Assembly: GCA_030429205.1 (NCBI GenBank) | Contig: JAUICZ010000004.1 | Span: forward strand, 203,356-267,355 | Direction of reading: 5' to 3' | DNA length: 64,000 nt | From: Bacteroidia bacterium | GTDB taxonomy: Bacteria > Bacteroidota > Bacteroidia > Chitinophagales > Chitinophagaceae | In this document: piece by piece, positions 53,405-62,670 of the stretch | How the letters are laid out: each line of letters starts with the position of its first letter | How positions within the stretch are numbered: position 1 is the stretch's first letter | Position numbers and translations under genes: made by a program | The notes under the pieces: generated by a model | The model's input: only the letters and a program-made list of their open reading frames with translations | Told to the model about the DNA's origin: nothing | Databases searched by the model: none

Positions 53405-54496
53405 TTATTTACTTGGTATAGTTACTGTAAATTTTGTTCCCTCGTTTACTACCGACTCTACATCAATTTTTCCATTCACTTTGCCCAGCGCATCTTTAAC
53501 GTTGTACAGCCCGAAGCCAGAACCTATCTCTTCATGCGCTCCTCTGAAGAACATACTAAAGACATCCTTCATATTCTGTTCGGGTATGCCAATTCCATTA
53601 TCAGAAACCACTATAGTAGCCGTACCACTTTCCACCTTAATCTCCAGCGATACCTGTTTATCGTTACTATCTTTTTTCTGGTATTTAAATGCGTTTGAAA
53701 GCAGGTTATTGATGATGATCTTTATGGAAATATCATCAGACCTGAATTTGCAAGACTGCATACAAGATTTATTAAATGCGACATTCTTCAGCTTACTGGC
53801 TATATCGTACAAATCGCTCATATCCTTGATCACATCCTCAAACTCTATTTCAGTAATATTCAGCTCGCCTCTTCTAATGCTATAATGGTCGTGCAGGTTC
53901 TGAATGTAGTTATCCAGCTTCAGCATGGCATTCTCCATCATCTCATTCATCTCCTTTATCTCATCCATGTCTTCAGCATTCTTCATCAGGTCTACAATAC
54001 CCAAAACGCTTAATATCGGGCCACGCATATCGTGTGTTGCACTATAGGCAAACTTATCCAACTCATCATACGCTTTTTGCAACTCATCATTCTTCATTGC
54101 CAGCATAGAGGTGGTTATATAAAACTTATGCGCTTCATCTATCGCCGACTGGACATCAACATCTGTCCACGGCTTTTTGATGTATCTGAAAACATGCCCA
54201 CGGTTAATGGCACTAATAACTGATTCTATATCTGAGTATCCGGTAATTAGTATCCTTATAGGGTTAGGATATTTCACGCGGATATCTTCAAAGAATTCCA
54301 CCCCGGTTTTGCCGGGCATTTTCTGGTCGCTTAGGATAACGCTGATGTCCTGATTCTCTTCCAGCTTTTGTAATGCTTCATCGGTGTTGTTGGCTAAGAA
54401 TATTTCATAGTCAAACCGGAATGCAGCCTTAAAACTGAAGAGGTTATTAGGCTCGTCATCAACGTAAAGGACTTTTATTTTTTTCTGACTATCCAA
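53405..54496 (-). CDS. response regulator/histidine kinase hybrid (REC-HisKA-HATPase)
   Basis: A 363-residue soluble protein: N-terminal receiver (1-125) with acidic pocket DDEPNN, D57 and the KKPW Lys motif, a coiled coil, a HisKA-like dimerisation helix with H155 in SATHDMRGP, and a HATPase domain with SDNGIGIP and GSGFGLYNV. It links one phosphorelay step to another. The start is TTG, whose bases overlap the end of the sensor kinase gene by 8 bases; no in-frame ATG precedes the receiver. The receiver resembles that of the divergent 157-residue regulator. Confidence 0.92.
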   Translation of the reverse strand: MDSQKKIKVLYVDDEPNNLFSFKAAFRFDYEIFLANNTDEALQKLEENQDISVILSDQKMPGKTGVEFFEDIRVKYPNPIRILITGYSDIESVISAINRGHVFRYIKKPWTDVDVQSAIDEAHKFYITTSMLAMKNDELQKAYDELDKFAYSATHDMRGPILSVLGIVDLMKNAEDMDEIKEMNEMMENAMLKLDNYIQNLHDHYSIRRGELNITEIEFEDVIKDMSDLYDIASKLKNVAFNKSCMQSCKFRSDDISIKIIINNLLSNAFKYQKKDSNDKQVSLEIKVESGTATIVVSDNGIGIPEQNMKDVFSMFFRGAHEEIGSGFGLYNVKDALGKVNGKIDVESVVNEGTKFTVTIPSK

Positions 54497-56666
54497 TTTC
54501 TGCTATTTGGTTATCTACATGTACTACAGGTATAGTTAATGTAAACTCAGTACCGACTCCCGGTTCTGTATCTATGTCTATTTTACCATTATGCTTTACA
54601 ATGGTTTTATAAACAATGGACATACCTAAACCTGTACCCTCTCCTACGTCCTTAGTGGTAAAGAATGGCTCGAATATTTTCTTCTTCGTGCTCTCATCCA
54701 TTCCGGTACCATTATCTCTTATCTTAATTAATATTTTGCCGTCGTCTTGCAGGGTTGTAATCTCCAGCTTTCCACCTGCTTCACCACCATGCCTTTCTTT
54801 TATAGCTTGCAAACCATTGGTGATGATATTGAGGAATACCTGGTTTAATTTACCCGGGAAACACTCAACTGCTGTTAAATTACCATAGTTCTTGACAATT
54901 TCAATATTATCAGCCAATGTATTATTCACAATGATGAGTGTTGAATCCAGCCCCTCGTTAATATCGGCCTTTTTCAAAGCATCTTCATCTAACCTAGAGA
55001 AGACCCTTAACCCTTTGACTATCTCTGCCGTACGAGAAGAACCTTCGTTAATTCCATTCAACAAATAATCTATTTCTTGCTTCAGATAATCGAAGTCCAA
55101 ATCTTTTTTCAAGCTATCAATAGCAGATTTTTTTTCATCGATCGAGGTTTCTGCTAACGACACTTCTTCAACACGATTGATCATATCCAGCAGCATATCA
55201 ACATCACGCTTCAATGGTTTCACATTCGATGTAACGAAGTTGATCGGGTTGTTGATCTCGTGGGCAATACCTGCTGTTAACTGACCGAGCGAGGCCATCT
55301 TTTCAGACTCTACAAGTTGCGACTCGGCTTCTTTCAGGTCTATCAATGTCTTATTCAGCTCATCATTCGATTTCTGTAACTCTACCGTACGCTCTTTCAC
55401 TTTGGTCTCCAGCATTACATTTTGGTCGCTGATGATCTTCGCGTTTTCTTCCAATGCCAGTAGTGCCTGCTTTTGCGATTCATCTTTTTCTTTTTGTAGA
55501 ACGTTTATCTTATCGCCCAGTGCAAACGAAAGCACGACTACCTCTATTGCAGAACCTATATGCAGTATATAGTTGGTAAAGTTATTGTAAGGAATAATGC
55601 CAAGATCTTTCATGATGAAGATGAAGATACCTGCCAGAAATACCCCCCATGCAAGAATGAAATACCCTGCTGAACGGCTTCCTTTCCTCATCATGTATAT
55701 ACCAATACCCAGTATCACCAAAGAGGCGATCATTGCATTGGGCTGCATGAGCTGCTGGCTCAAACTATGCAAGCCTGCTACGCTTAAGCCGATGTTTACG
55801 AGGTAGAATATATTCAGTATGTTCAACACCAAAACAAATCGTTTTGACGTTTCTCTTATTTGCAGAAAGTGTTTAAAGAACTCAATAGCAGCTATACCTG
55901 TTATTGCCGGTAAAAATATTACGCTTTGGTTGGCCAACCATGGAGATGATGGCCATAGCAGCTTATAAGTGTATCCCTGAAAGCCTAGCTGTGTTAAACC
56001 TACAAACAAGATGTAAATCACATAAAACAGATAGCTTTTATCCCTTACCGTGAAATATACAAACAGGTTGTACATGAACATTACCAGGATAATACCAAAG
56101 TACAATGCAGACAGGACGTCTGTAAAGTTTACATTATTGAATAAATCTCTGGATTTACCAATATATACCGGCACAAGGCTTTGCTCGCTGGTTTTAACCC
56201 GAATATAAATGGTGGCCTCTTCTCCCTCGCTCAGCTTAGTATTGTAAAAAAAGTCTTGCTTTTTTACGTCACGCTCTGTTATAGGTACTTGCTCGCCTGA
56301 TATCAGCTTATCTACTACATTTCCATCCTGTACTTTGTAAAACTCCACATCATCCAACTGTGCATATTGCACATGCAGATATGGAGATGCTTTCATCTCG
56401 TTCAGTACGTTAACTCTTAGCCAATATACATTCGGCGTAATACCAAAGTTGGGGACTTTTTTGTCAGATGGTTGATAACCGTCTGCACGCAACACCTCAT
56501 TAATATTGAGTTGTGCAGATTCATCTTCAAGTACCTCAAAATAAGTACCTAAAAGTTGCGGTTCATCTGTATTGACTACTTTATACTGCTTAGCATTAAC
56601 AGTAAAAAATGCCAGTAAAAATGTTAAGAGTAATAGTTGTGTTTTGCGTGGGTTCATGCTGAACAT
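54489..56666 (-). CDS. 7TMR-DISM sensor histidine kinase
   Basis: A 725-residue membrane sensor kinase with a signal peptide, a periplasmic 7TMR-DISMED2-like beta-sandwich domain (about 35-165), seven transmembrane helices (about 180-390), a long coiled coil (about 395-460), an H-box (H469 in AGIAHEINNP) and a HATPase domain (DNGTGMDESTKKKIFEPFFTTK, GTGLGMSIV). DISMED2 domains often bind carbohydrates or small ligands. It is third in the operon, downstream of the E1/nitroreductase and GNAT genes, and its end overlaps the hybrid kinase start. Confidence 0.94.
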   Translation of the reverse strand: MFSMNPRKTQLLLLTFLLAFFTVNAKQYKVVNTDEPQLLGTYFEVLEDESAQLNINEVLRADGYQPSDKKVPNFGITPNVYWLRVNVLNEMKASPYLHVQYAQLDDVEFYKVQDGNVVDKLISGEQVPITERDVKKQDFFYNTKLSEGEEATIYIRVKTSEQSLVPVYIGKSRDLFNNVNFTDVLSALYFGIILVMFMYNLFVYFTVRDKSYLFYVIYILFVGLTQLGFQGYTYKLLWPSSPWLANQSVIFLPAITGIAAIEFFKHFLQIRETSKRFVLVLNILNIFYLVNIGLSVAGLHSLSQQLMQPNAMIASLVILGIGIYMMRKGSRSAGYFILAWGVFLAGIFIFIMKDLGIIPYNNFTNYILHIGSAIEVVVLSFALGDKINVLQKEKDESQKQALLALEENAKIISDQNVMLETKVKERTVELQKSNDELNKTLIDLKEAESQLVESEKMASLGQLTAGIAHEINNPINFVTSNVKPLKRDVDMLLDMINRVEEVSLAETSIDEKKSAIDSLKKDLDFDYLKQEIDYLLNGINEGSSRTAEIVKGLRVFSRLDEDALKKADINEGLDSTLIIVNNTLADNIEIVKNYGNLTAVECFPGKLNQVFLNIITNGLQAIKERHGGEAGGKLEITTLQDDGKILIKIRDNGTGMDESTKKKIFEPFFTTKDVGEGTGLGMSIVYKTIVKHNGKIDIDTEPGVGTEFTLTIPVVHVDNQIAEIG

Positions 56667-56718
56667 TTCTAATACTAAATTATCACTAAAATCGAGTATT
56701 TCAAGGGATGTTAATTAA

Positions 56719-57405
56719 TTACAACTCTAAATTGTATTTAATTGGCAGTTCGCCCTTTGGCCCGTCTTCTATCCGGGATTGTTTGGGGGCATTTCTTAAA
56801 CTCATTATCAAACCACGATCTACCTCATTTGCATCGCTCAGGTGGGTAATATCCTTCATAATAGCAGCTGTGGCAATAAGCCCCTCTTTAGGATAATAGA
56901 AAGTACCCTTTTTACCTAGACTTTCTTCTATAACGAAACCTTTCTCCATTGTAATACCAATGGTATGCTCACCACATAGTACATACATTGACGTTATAGG
57001 CAGCTGAGCAGCTAACGCTACACCTGCACGAGATAGAAATAATGTACCTATACCCAACCCGGCAACTTTTCTCGAGTTCCACAAACCACAAATCTCTGCT
57101 GTACCTCCATTGGCAGCTCTTTCCTGCACCTGCGAAATTACCTTGGGGTCAAACTTTTCAATAGCAGTTACAATCGGCAAGGGGTTCTTCTCATCATATA
57201 TCTGTATACGGGCACCCCCCAGCGCATCGCCGGTATCTGTATCTTCGGCGAAAATAACGTACACGTTGGGGTTGTACATCCAATCGTCTGTTGCTGTAGT
57301 AATTTTTGTTATGCCAAAAATCTTCAATATCTGCATGTGCTCATCTATATAGCGATGACATGCAGACGCGTCGTCTACTGCTCTAAATGCTCTAATCCTT
57401 ATCAT
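56719..57405 (-). CDS. GNAT-like acyltransferase, autoinducer-synthase-like
   Basis: A 228-residue protein of the N-acyltransferase fold. A strand-rich N-terminal half (NPNVYVIFAEDTDTGDALGGARIQIY) is followed by a segment AEICGLWNSRKVAGLGIG, which is placed like the conserved core of LuxI/FeeM-type synthases, and then helices and strands typical of GNAT (MYVLCGEHTIGITMEKGFVIEESLGKKG). I infer an N-acyl transfer reaction; the acyl donor and acceptor are not evident. It lies 8 bases after the E1/nitroreductase gene, so the two are tightly coupled, and it precedes the sensor kinase by 52 bases. Confidence 0.75.
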   Translation of the reverse strand: MIRIRAFRAVDDASACHRYIDEHMQILKIFGITKITTATDDWMYNPNVYVIFAEDTDTGDALGGARIQIYDEKNPLPIVTAIEKFDPKVISQVQERAANGGTAEICGLWNSRKVAGLGIGTLFLSRAGVALAAQLPITSMYVLCGEHTIGITMEKGFVIEESLGKKGTFYYPKEGLIATAAIMKDITHLSDANEVDRGLIMSLRNAPKQSRIEDGPKGELPIKYNLEL

Positions 57406-57413
57406 TATTCCTT

Positions 57414-59729
57414 TTATAGATTCGTCAGTACTTTTGATATAGGGTACCTGTAAGATTTAATTTCAGGCTCTCTCGCTATACATAGTCTGAACAAAAATAT
57501 CTCTCCTTTATGCTCTACATTAGGGAATAATTCTAAAAATTCTTTCCTCAACTCCACAAACTCATTCTTCATGAAATCCGGCATCCCTTCACCGTTTCCA
57601 TGTATTAATCTGGCAAAGTGCAACGGTGCTGCCAGCATTGGCTGAATAGATATACCATTTGCATTTGCTGTTAACCACATCCTTTGTACCGCCCTTCCTC
57701 CTTTCAGGTAGTTCAAGGCATTAAACTCCGGCATAGTAATAAGCCCAACAGATGATGCTGCCGCAATAGCTTTTCTACCCATCTGCTCCAGTGCTTTACC
57801 TCCTCCCCACTCGGCCAGTAATTTAACCACACGCGGGTCTTTTACCATCTTCAGTCCAACTACTTCTGCTGGTGTAACATCTACTGTACCGATGTCTATA
57901 CCGTCACCTGTGGTTTTACTATGCTCGTCATTCCAACGTACTTCTTTCTCATAAAACTCAAAGTGCCCTTCTTCGTGTAACAATCTCAAACGCTCAGAAG
58001 CACCCATGATGGCTGCCAGCTTATCTAAATCTTCCGGAGCAGTTTTATAATGAAACTCTGCACCTTCAACAGAAGCTACCGCATCAGCAATTAAATTATA
58101 CTTTTCCTCTGCTATAGGCAGACGCTCACCTAAGTTTCTATTTGTCTCTCTTTTGTAGACGGTTTTAAACAAGTTTTCAGGCTGGTATAGGTTGTTATTT
58201 TTTTTATCTTTTTCAAATATAATTGTTGCAACCAACTTATTATCAACACCTAACGGAAGATAGTTGATGTTTGGCTTTATATTAAGATCGTAACATGCCA
58301 GCTCTAAATTTTCTAACGAAGTACCCAATGACAAACGAGAAGCAATGTCTTTATAGTCACCAAAAGACTTCGTTCTCCCCTTCTCGTGGAACAGATACAT
58401 CACCCCATCTTTAAAGAACCATTGCCAAGGCTGGTTGTTACCTGCGCTTGGTGCTCTAACAGCTGCTTCAAGCATTTTGTTCACTTCGTCTTGCGTAGGC
58501 ACATAATCGGCGGCTTTAAGCGCTGCTGGTGTACTATTTATAGATGCTTGTATTTCATCATTGGTCAACATTGGTTCGGGATCAAATACCAATGTTGTAT
58601 CTTTTTTATTTGTTTCCGGTATAATTTCCTCTAAATCAACAAAATACCTGCCACTATCTGTAAACTGGTTTAAGAACATTCTACGGCATGTATCTGCCGT
58701 AAGTGCTCCACCGAGTGTTACTGCTGTAGCTAACTGCGGCCATGTAGTGAGGGTTTGTTCTATTTCTACCATCGATGCCTTCATACGTGGCGATAGCGTG
58801 TCCATACCTGCTATAGGCAGTATATATGGTAATTTCTGTTCAGCAGTCTTTAAGTTGCTCAAAACATCGAAATCCAGAGTCAAGTGCTCTAACCAGCCAT
58901 GTATTATAGGCCTATTAGGCTCCAGATCAAATCGCTCCACATCCAAAGTTCCACGGTCGCTAGCCTCCATCAATACAGGTACTTGCAACTCCTTGGCTTT
59001 CATACGACATAGAATCTTTACATCCACTCCGTCACACTCATCAATTACGGCGTCTAACTTGCCGCCTTTTGTAAAGAATTCATCAATATTATCGGTAGTT
59101 ATACCCTCTTTATATATCTCTACTTTGAAGAATGGGTCTATTTCTGCTATTTCTCTGGCAACAGACACCACTTTGTATAGCCCCAGATTTTTTACTCCTG
59201 TTCTGATACGGTTTAAGTTATTCAGTTCCAGAGTATCAAAATCGGCCAAGCGCAACTCTCCGCAACCTCGCTCCATGGCTATCGTAACAGAAACGGACTG
59301 CCCAACAGACAAACCAATAACTCCCACCTTTTTAGTGGCGAGTATTTCCATCTCCTCTTTTGTGATCTTATGACGATTGGCTGCAGTACGCAGGTAAATA
59401 AACTCGTCTTTATCGAGCATGTGAACCAACCTGCGAGACCAGGGATAGTAAACCCAGACACCATACTCATCGATGTCTGTTCCGTTTAAATGTCGTTCTA
59501 CGTATTGAGGATATTCGTCTTTCGGAATCTTAATGGTCGGGTGTAAACTCTTGACCAGCTCTTTTAATTGCCCAAATATCTCATCATGCACGAAGATGTC
59601 TTTGTGAGATGATAACAGGTCTTCCAGTCTTTTTCTTCCCTCTTCTGACTGTATCCTGTAAAATTCCGGCTTATATATGCTTTTTAATTCCTCTCCTCTA
59701 TCTTTCTGCTTTTTTAGTGCTGAAATCAT
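57414..59729 (-). CDS. E1-like (ThiF/MoeB) adenylyltransferase fused to nitroreductase, Rv1355c-type
   Basis: A 771-residue fusion. The N-terminal helical part (1-130) is followed by an E1-type adenylation domain with GVIGLSVGQSV (136-146) and ADFDTLELNNLNRIRTG (162-178), as in ThiF/MoeB; there are no CxxC zinc pairs. From about 405 the protein is an FMN-dependent nitroreductase-like domain (LEAAVRAPSAGNNQPWQWFF near 420-440). This order is that of the Rv1355c family. The E1 domain probably adenylates a carboxyl group of a protein or small molecule; the nitroreductase would reduce or oxidise a linked group. It is the head of a five-gene operon with a GNAT enzyme and a sensory phosphorelay. 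Confidence 0.9.
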   Translation of the reverse strand: MISALKKQKDRGEELKSIYKPEFYRIQSEEGRKRLEDLLSSHKDIFVHDEIFGQLKELVKSLHPTIKIPKDEYPQYVERHLNGTDIDEYGVWVYYPWSRRLVHMLDKDEFIYLRTAANRHKITKEEMEILATKKVGVIGLSVGQSVSVTIAMERGCGELRLADFDTLELNNLNRIRTGVKNLGLYKVVSVAREIAEIDPFFKVEIYKEGITTDNIDEFFTKGGKLDAVIDECDGVDVKILCRMKAKELQVPVLMEASDRGTLDVERFDLEPNRPIIHGWLEHLTLDFDVLSNLKTAEQKLPYILPIAGMDTLSPRMKASMVEIEQTLTTWPQLATAVTLGGALTADTCRRMFLNQFTDSGRYFVDLEEIIPETNKKDTTLVFDPEPMLTNDEIQASINSTPAALKAADYVPTQDEVNKMLEAAVRAPSAGNNQPWQWFFKDGVMYLFHEKGRTKSFGDYKDIASRLSLGTSLENLELACYDLNIKPNINYLPLGVDNKLVATIIFEKDKKNNNLYQPENLFKTVYKRETNRNLGERLPIAEEKYNLIADAVASVEGAEFHYKTAPEDLDKLAAIMGASERLRLLHEEGHFEFYEKEVRWNDEHSKTTGDGIDIGTVDVTPAEVVGLKMVKDPRVVKLLAEWGGGKALEQMGRKAIAAASSVGLITMPEFNALNYLKGGRAVQRMWLTANANGISIQPMLAAPLHFARLIHGNGEGMPDFMKNEFVELRKEFLELFPNVEHKGEIFLFRLCIAREPEIKSYRYPISKVLTNL

Positions 59730-59850
59730 TGTATGTGGTTAAATATGCATGTATCTCATTAAAAATAATTAATTAAAAGCAAAAAAAGTATCTAACTGAG
59801 CTAATTATTTATTAGTTTTATGTTAGTACATAAAGGATAAGGTATTACAT

Positions 59851-60324
59851 ATGTCAGAGGAAAACGTAGATAAGATCAGTATACTTTATGTAGATGATGA
59901 GGAGCATAATTTAGTCTCTTTTAAGGCTACATTCCGCATCAAATACAGAGTGTTCACCGCTATCAGTGGTGCTGAAGCTATTAAGATAATGGATGAAGAG
60001 CATATCGACATCATTATTACTGATCAGAGGATGCCTAATATGACAGGCGTACAATTTTTAGAGTCTATCTTGGAAAAGTATCCGGAACCAATGAGGATAT
60101 TGCTGACTGGTTATGCCGACCTGAATGCGGTTATTGATGCCGTGAACAAGGGTAAGATATTCCACTATTTAACAAAACCATGGAATGAAGACGAGCTGGA
60201 TACAACCATACAGCGTGCATACGACGTTTACAAACTAAGGAAGGACGAAAAGGAACTGACTGAAAAACTGGGTGTAACCAACTCTCAACTGGAGTTTCTA
60301 CTCAGACAGCAATTATTATCATAA
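59851..60324 (+). CDS. response regulator, receiver with C-terminal coiled coil
   Basis: A 157-residue receiver: acidic pocket YVDDEEHN, phospho-acceptor D58 (IIITDQRMPN), conserved Thr in LLTGYAD and Lys in LTKPWNEDELD, followed by a short coiled-coil tail (LRKDEKELTEKLGVTNSQLEF). The residues around the pocket and the KPW motif match the receiver of the hybrid kinase in the operon on the other side, so they are probable paralogues. It is divergent from the E1/nitroreductase operon with 121 bases between the starts. Confidence 0.93.
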   Translation: MSEENVDKISILYVDDEEHNLVSFKATFRIKYRVFTAISGAEAIKIMDEEHIDIIITDQRMPNMTGVQFLESILEKYPEPMRILLTGYADLNAVIDAVNKGKIFHYLTKPWNEDELDTTIQRAYDVYKLRKDEKELTEKLGVTNSQLEFLLRQQLLS

Positions 60325-60345
60325 TTACAACAACATACAGTATTT

Positions 60346-60371
60346 TAGCCCGTATTAATCGGGCTATTTTT
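60346..60371 (+). terminator. intrinsic terminator after the response regulator
   Basis: TAGCCCG-TATTAAT-CGGGCTA with a following TTTTTATA; the glycosyltransferase ATG is only a few bases beyond. Confidence 0.75.
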
Positions 60372-60375
60372 ATAT

Positions 60376-61131
60376 ATGCAGCTTAGTGTTGTCGTCATAA
60401 CATTAAATGAAGAAAAGAACATCGAAAGGTGTTTAAAAGCAGTACAAGGTATTGCTGATGAGATCATATTAGTCGATAGTTTATCTACCGATAATACTTT
60501 GAAACTGGCAGAACCTTATGTAACCAGAGTAGTTAGCCAAGAGTTCTTAGGCTACGTTGCACAAAGAAACTTTGCTACAGACCAAGCAACACACGACTGG
60601 ATACTGATGTTGGATGCTGATGAAGTGGTGAGCGAGGATTTGTCAAAAAACATTCTTCAAATTAAGAGTCAACCGCACCACCAGGTATATGAGCTAGGGC
60701 GCTTAACTAATTACTGTGGCAAATGGATAAAACACAGTGGTTGGTACCCTGATAAAAAAATACGCCTATACAACCGTACCAAAGGCAAATGGGTAGGAGA
60801 ACTTGTGCATGAACACTGGGAAGCCAATACGCTATCAGAAAGTATAGGTAGTGTAAAAGGGCATTTACTGCATTATACCTTTAATACCATTGATGAACAC
60901 ATCAGGCAAATACACAAGTTCACTGAGTTAAGTGCTATATCTGCAGCAAAAAAAGGGAAAACCTGTAGTCTGTTTAAAATATGGTTTGGCCCTAAATGGT
61001 ATTTTATCAGCCGTTATATTTTCAAGCTGGGGTTTCTGGACGGATACTATGGCTATCTTGTATGTAAGCTATCTGCCTACGCACAACTTATTAAGTACAG
61101 CAAGATAAGAGCCTACTCCAAAAAGAAGTAA
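60376..61131 (+). CDS. family 2 glycosyltransferase (WaaE/KdtX-like)
   Basis: A 251-residue inverting GT-A glycosyltransferase. It has the N-terminal SVVVITLNEEKNIERCL nucleotide-binding part, the DSLSTDNTL loop, the metal-binding DADE in LMLDADEVV, and the acceptor-region motifs YPDKKIRLYNRTKGKWVGELVHE typical of lipopolysaccharide core enzymes of the WaaE/KdtX type. It may add a heptose or glucose to Kdo; the substrate is inferred from the family. Its end converges with the next glycosyltransferase gene. Confidence 0.93.
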   Translation: MQLSVVVITLNEEKNIERCLKAVQGIADEIILVDSLSTDNTLKLAEPYVTRVVSQEFLGYVAQRNFATDQATHDWILMLDADEVVSEDLSKNILQIKSQPHHQVYELGRLTNYCGKWIKHSGWYPDKKIRLYNRTKGKWVGELVHEHWEANTLSESIGSVKGHLLHYTFNTIDEHIRQIHKFTELSAISAAKKGKTCSLFKIWFGPKWYFISRYIFKLGFLDGYYGYLVCKLSAYAQLIKYSKIRAYSKKK

Positions 61132-61133
61132 AT

Positions 61134-62186
61134 CTATTTCTTCAACAAGCCTTTAAAACTACTTACATATTGCTCTGCGATATGATCCATACTATGTTCT
61201 TTTAAAACATAGTCGTAAGCCTTGTTCACCACATCATTAGCCAGTTGTTCATTGGTCAGTACTTCATTAATATTTTCAGCTAACGCTTCCGGTTGTTTTA
61301 TGTCGCACATAACGCCACGCCCCTCTTGCAGCAAGTCTTTCAGCCCGCCTGCACTTGTTGATGCTACAGGCACTTTATACACAAAAGCATCCAACACACT
61401 ACTGCCCAATCCCTCCTGCTCAGAGCTCATTACATATACATCAAATACCGAGAAAAAGTCTTCCGCTTGTTCATGAAAGCCCATCATTTTGTACACATCA
61501 CCCAACTGGTATTCTTCTGCTAGTTGCCTCACCCCTTCTGTCAGGCTGCCTTTACCAAAATGCAGGAATACAAAATTGTTATTCTTCTCTTTTAATACTT
61601 TTAGTGCTGCCAGTAAAGTCTGTGGATCTTTATGTTGTTCTAAAGCAGCCATCGTCCCTACAATCTTTTTTCTTGTATCTACTCCATATCCTTCCAATAC
61701 CCTCAAAGCTCTTTGCTTATCCAGTTCGTTTACCTGAACTACCTCTGAGATATGTGTTATGTTTCTTCCGGTAAAAGTTCTGAGTATATTTTTTATTGCA
61801 TGACTAATCGCAATTGGTAAGTCGGTCAACAAATACTTCACTTTGGTAAAAAAACCTTTAGGCACAAAGTCTACCCGACGGGTACAAGCTACTTTAGTTC
61901 TGTGAAAAGGTTTTGTAATAATGCAATACGTGAGTATATGAGCTGTTTCTGCATGTAGTATATCATACTGCCTGCCTTTTGTTATAAGAAATGTAATTAC
62001 ATGAAAGATGTTGTTAAAGCCATGCACTTTAAAACCCTCTTCTAAAGCTTTTTCCTGCATTGGGTATCCGTTTTTACTCAACAGCTCTACATTAACGCCT
62101 TTACTGCGCAGCCCCTTCATAAAATACAGGCTTTGGCGTTCCCCTCCTCTCCAGGTTTTCTCAAAGTTTAACTCTAATACTTTCAT
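61134..62186 (-). CDS. family 4 glycosyltransferase
   Basis: A retaining GT-B glycosyltransferase of 350 residues. The start KVLELNFEKTWRGGERQSLYFMKGL is the acceptor-domain opening with the GG motif. The C-terminal domain carries GTMAALEQHKDPQTLL, FLHFGKGS and the E-x7-E motif in SSEQEGLGSSVLDAF. It probably takes part in cell-surface polysaccharide or LPS synthesis with the convergent family 2 enzyme. The ATG giving MKVLELNF is the start; a TTG 12 bases upstream is not needed. Confidence 0.94.
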   Translation of the reverse strand: MKVLELNFEKTWRGGERQSLYFMKGLRSKGVNVELLSKNGYPMQEKALEEGFKVHGFNNIFHVITFLITKGRQYDILHAETAHILTYCIITKPFHRTKVACTRRVDFVPKGFFTKVKYLLTDLPIAISHAIKNILRTFTGRNITHISEVVQVNELDKQRALRVLEGYGVDTRKKIVGTMAALEQHKDPQTLLAALKVLKEKNNNFVFLHFGKGSLTEGVRQLAEEYQLGDVYKMMGFHEQAEDFFSVFDVYVMSSEQEGLGSSVLDAFVYKVPVASTSAGGLKDLLQEGRGVMCDIKQPEALAENINEVLTNEQLANDVVNKAYDYVLKEHSMDHIAEQYVSSFKGLLKK

Positions 62187-62255
62187 AACGTATTGCAAAA
62201 ACCCAAAGTAAGTAAATTGTATGGGTTATTTTTACGCAAAACTAAACAGTATATA

Positions 62256-62666
62256 ATGAAACAGTACATCAAAACATTTTCAATTGCTACAGTGGCCGCG
62301 GTATTGGTAGTTACGGCATTTTCATTTCGCCCGTCTCCGGCCAACCCACAAATAGAATATGAATATTTTCAGTTCTCTACTATCGAGTCGGTAATACCCG
62401 GTGGTTTAGGACGTTCTCGTATATTAACAACAGACAATAAAGGGCAGCTTTTGGAAAAAGATCTTAAGAACTTTTACAGCATGGTGGGTCTTAACTTTAA
62501 AAACATTGCCAAGAACGATAATGCAATCATAGAGCGAATTAACGATTATAGCACACAAGGCTGGGAACTGGTAAATGTTGTTACAGGATCTCATGCACAA
62601 ACTTCTGATGGTAGTAGTTCAGGTGGTTTGTTTATTACTCGTTATCTTTTCCGCAGAGCTAAATAA
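62256..62666 (+). CDS. small exported protein, DUF4177-like
   Basis: A 136-residue protein with a signal or anchor segment (FSIATVAAVLVVTAFSF). The C-terminal INDYSTQGWELVNVVTGSHAQ resembles the 'N.lg.eGWElv.v' core of DUF4177. It has a Ser/Gly-rich loop (SSGG) before the last strand (FITRYLFRR). No function is known. It precedes the pseudouridine synthase gene by 4 bases. Confidence 0.75.
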   Translation: MKQYIKTFSIATVAAVLVVTAFSFRPSPANPQIEYEYFQFSTIESVIPGGLGRSRILTTDNKGQLLEKDLKNFYSMVGLNFKNIAKNDNAIIERINDYSTQGWELVNVVTGSHAQTSDGSSSGGLFITRYLFRRAK

Positions 62667-62670
62667 TTAA

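Noticed and set aside
58561..59373. 270-codon open frame antisense to the E1/nitroreductase gene
   Set aside because: It lies fully inside a well-supported coding region on the other strand, has Ser-rich, low-complexity translation with no domain, and no promoter.
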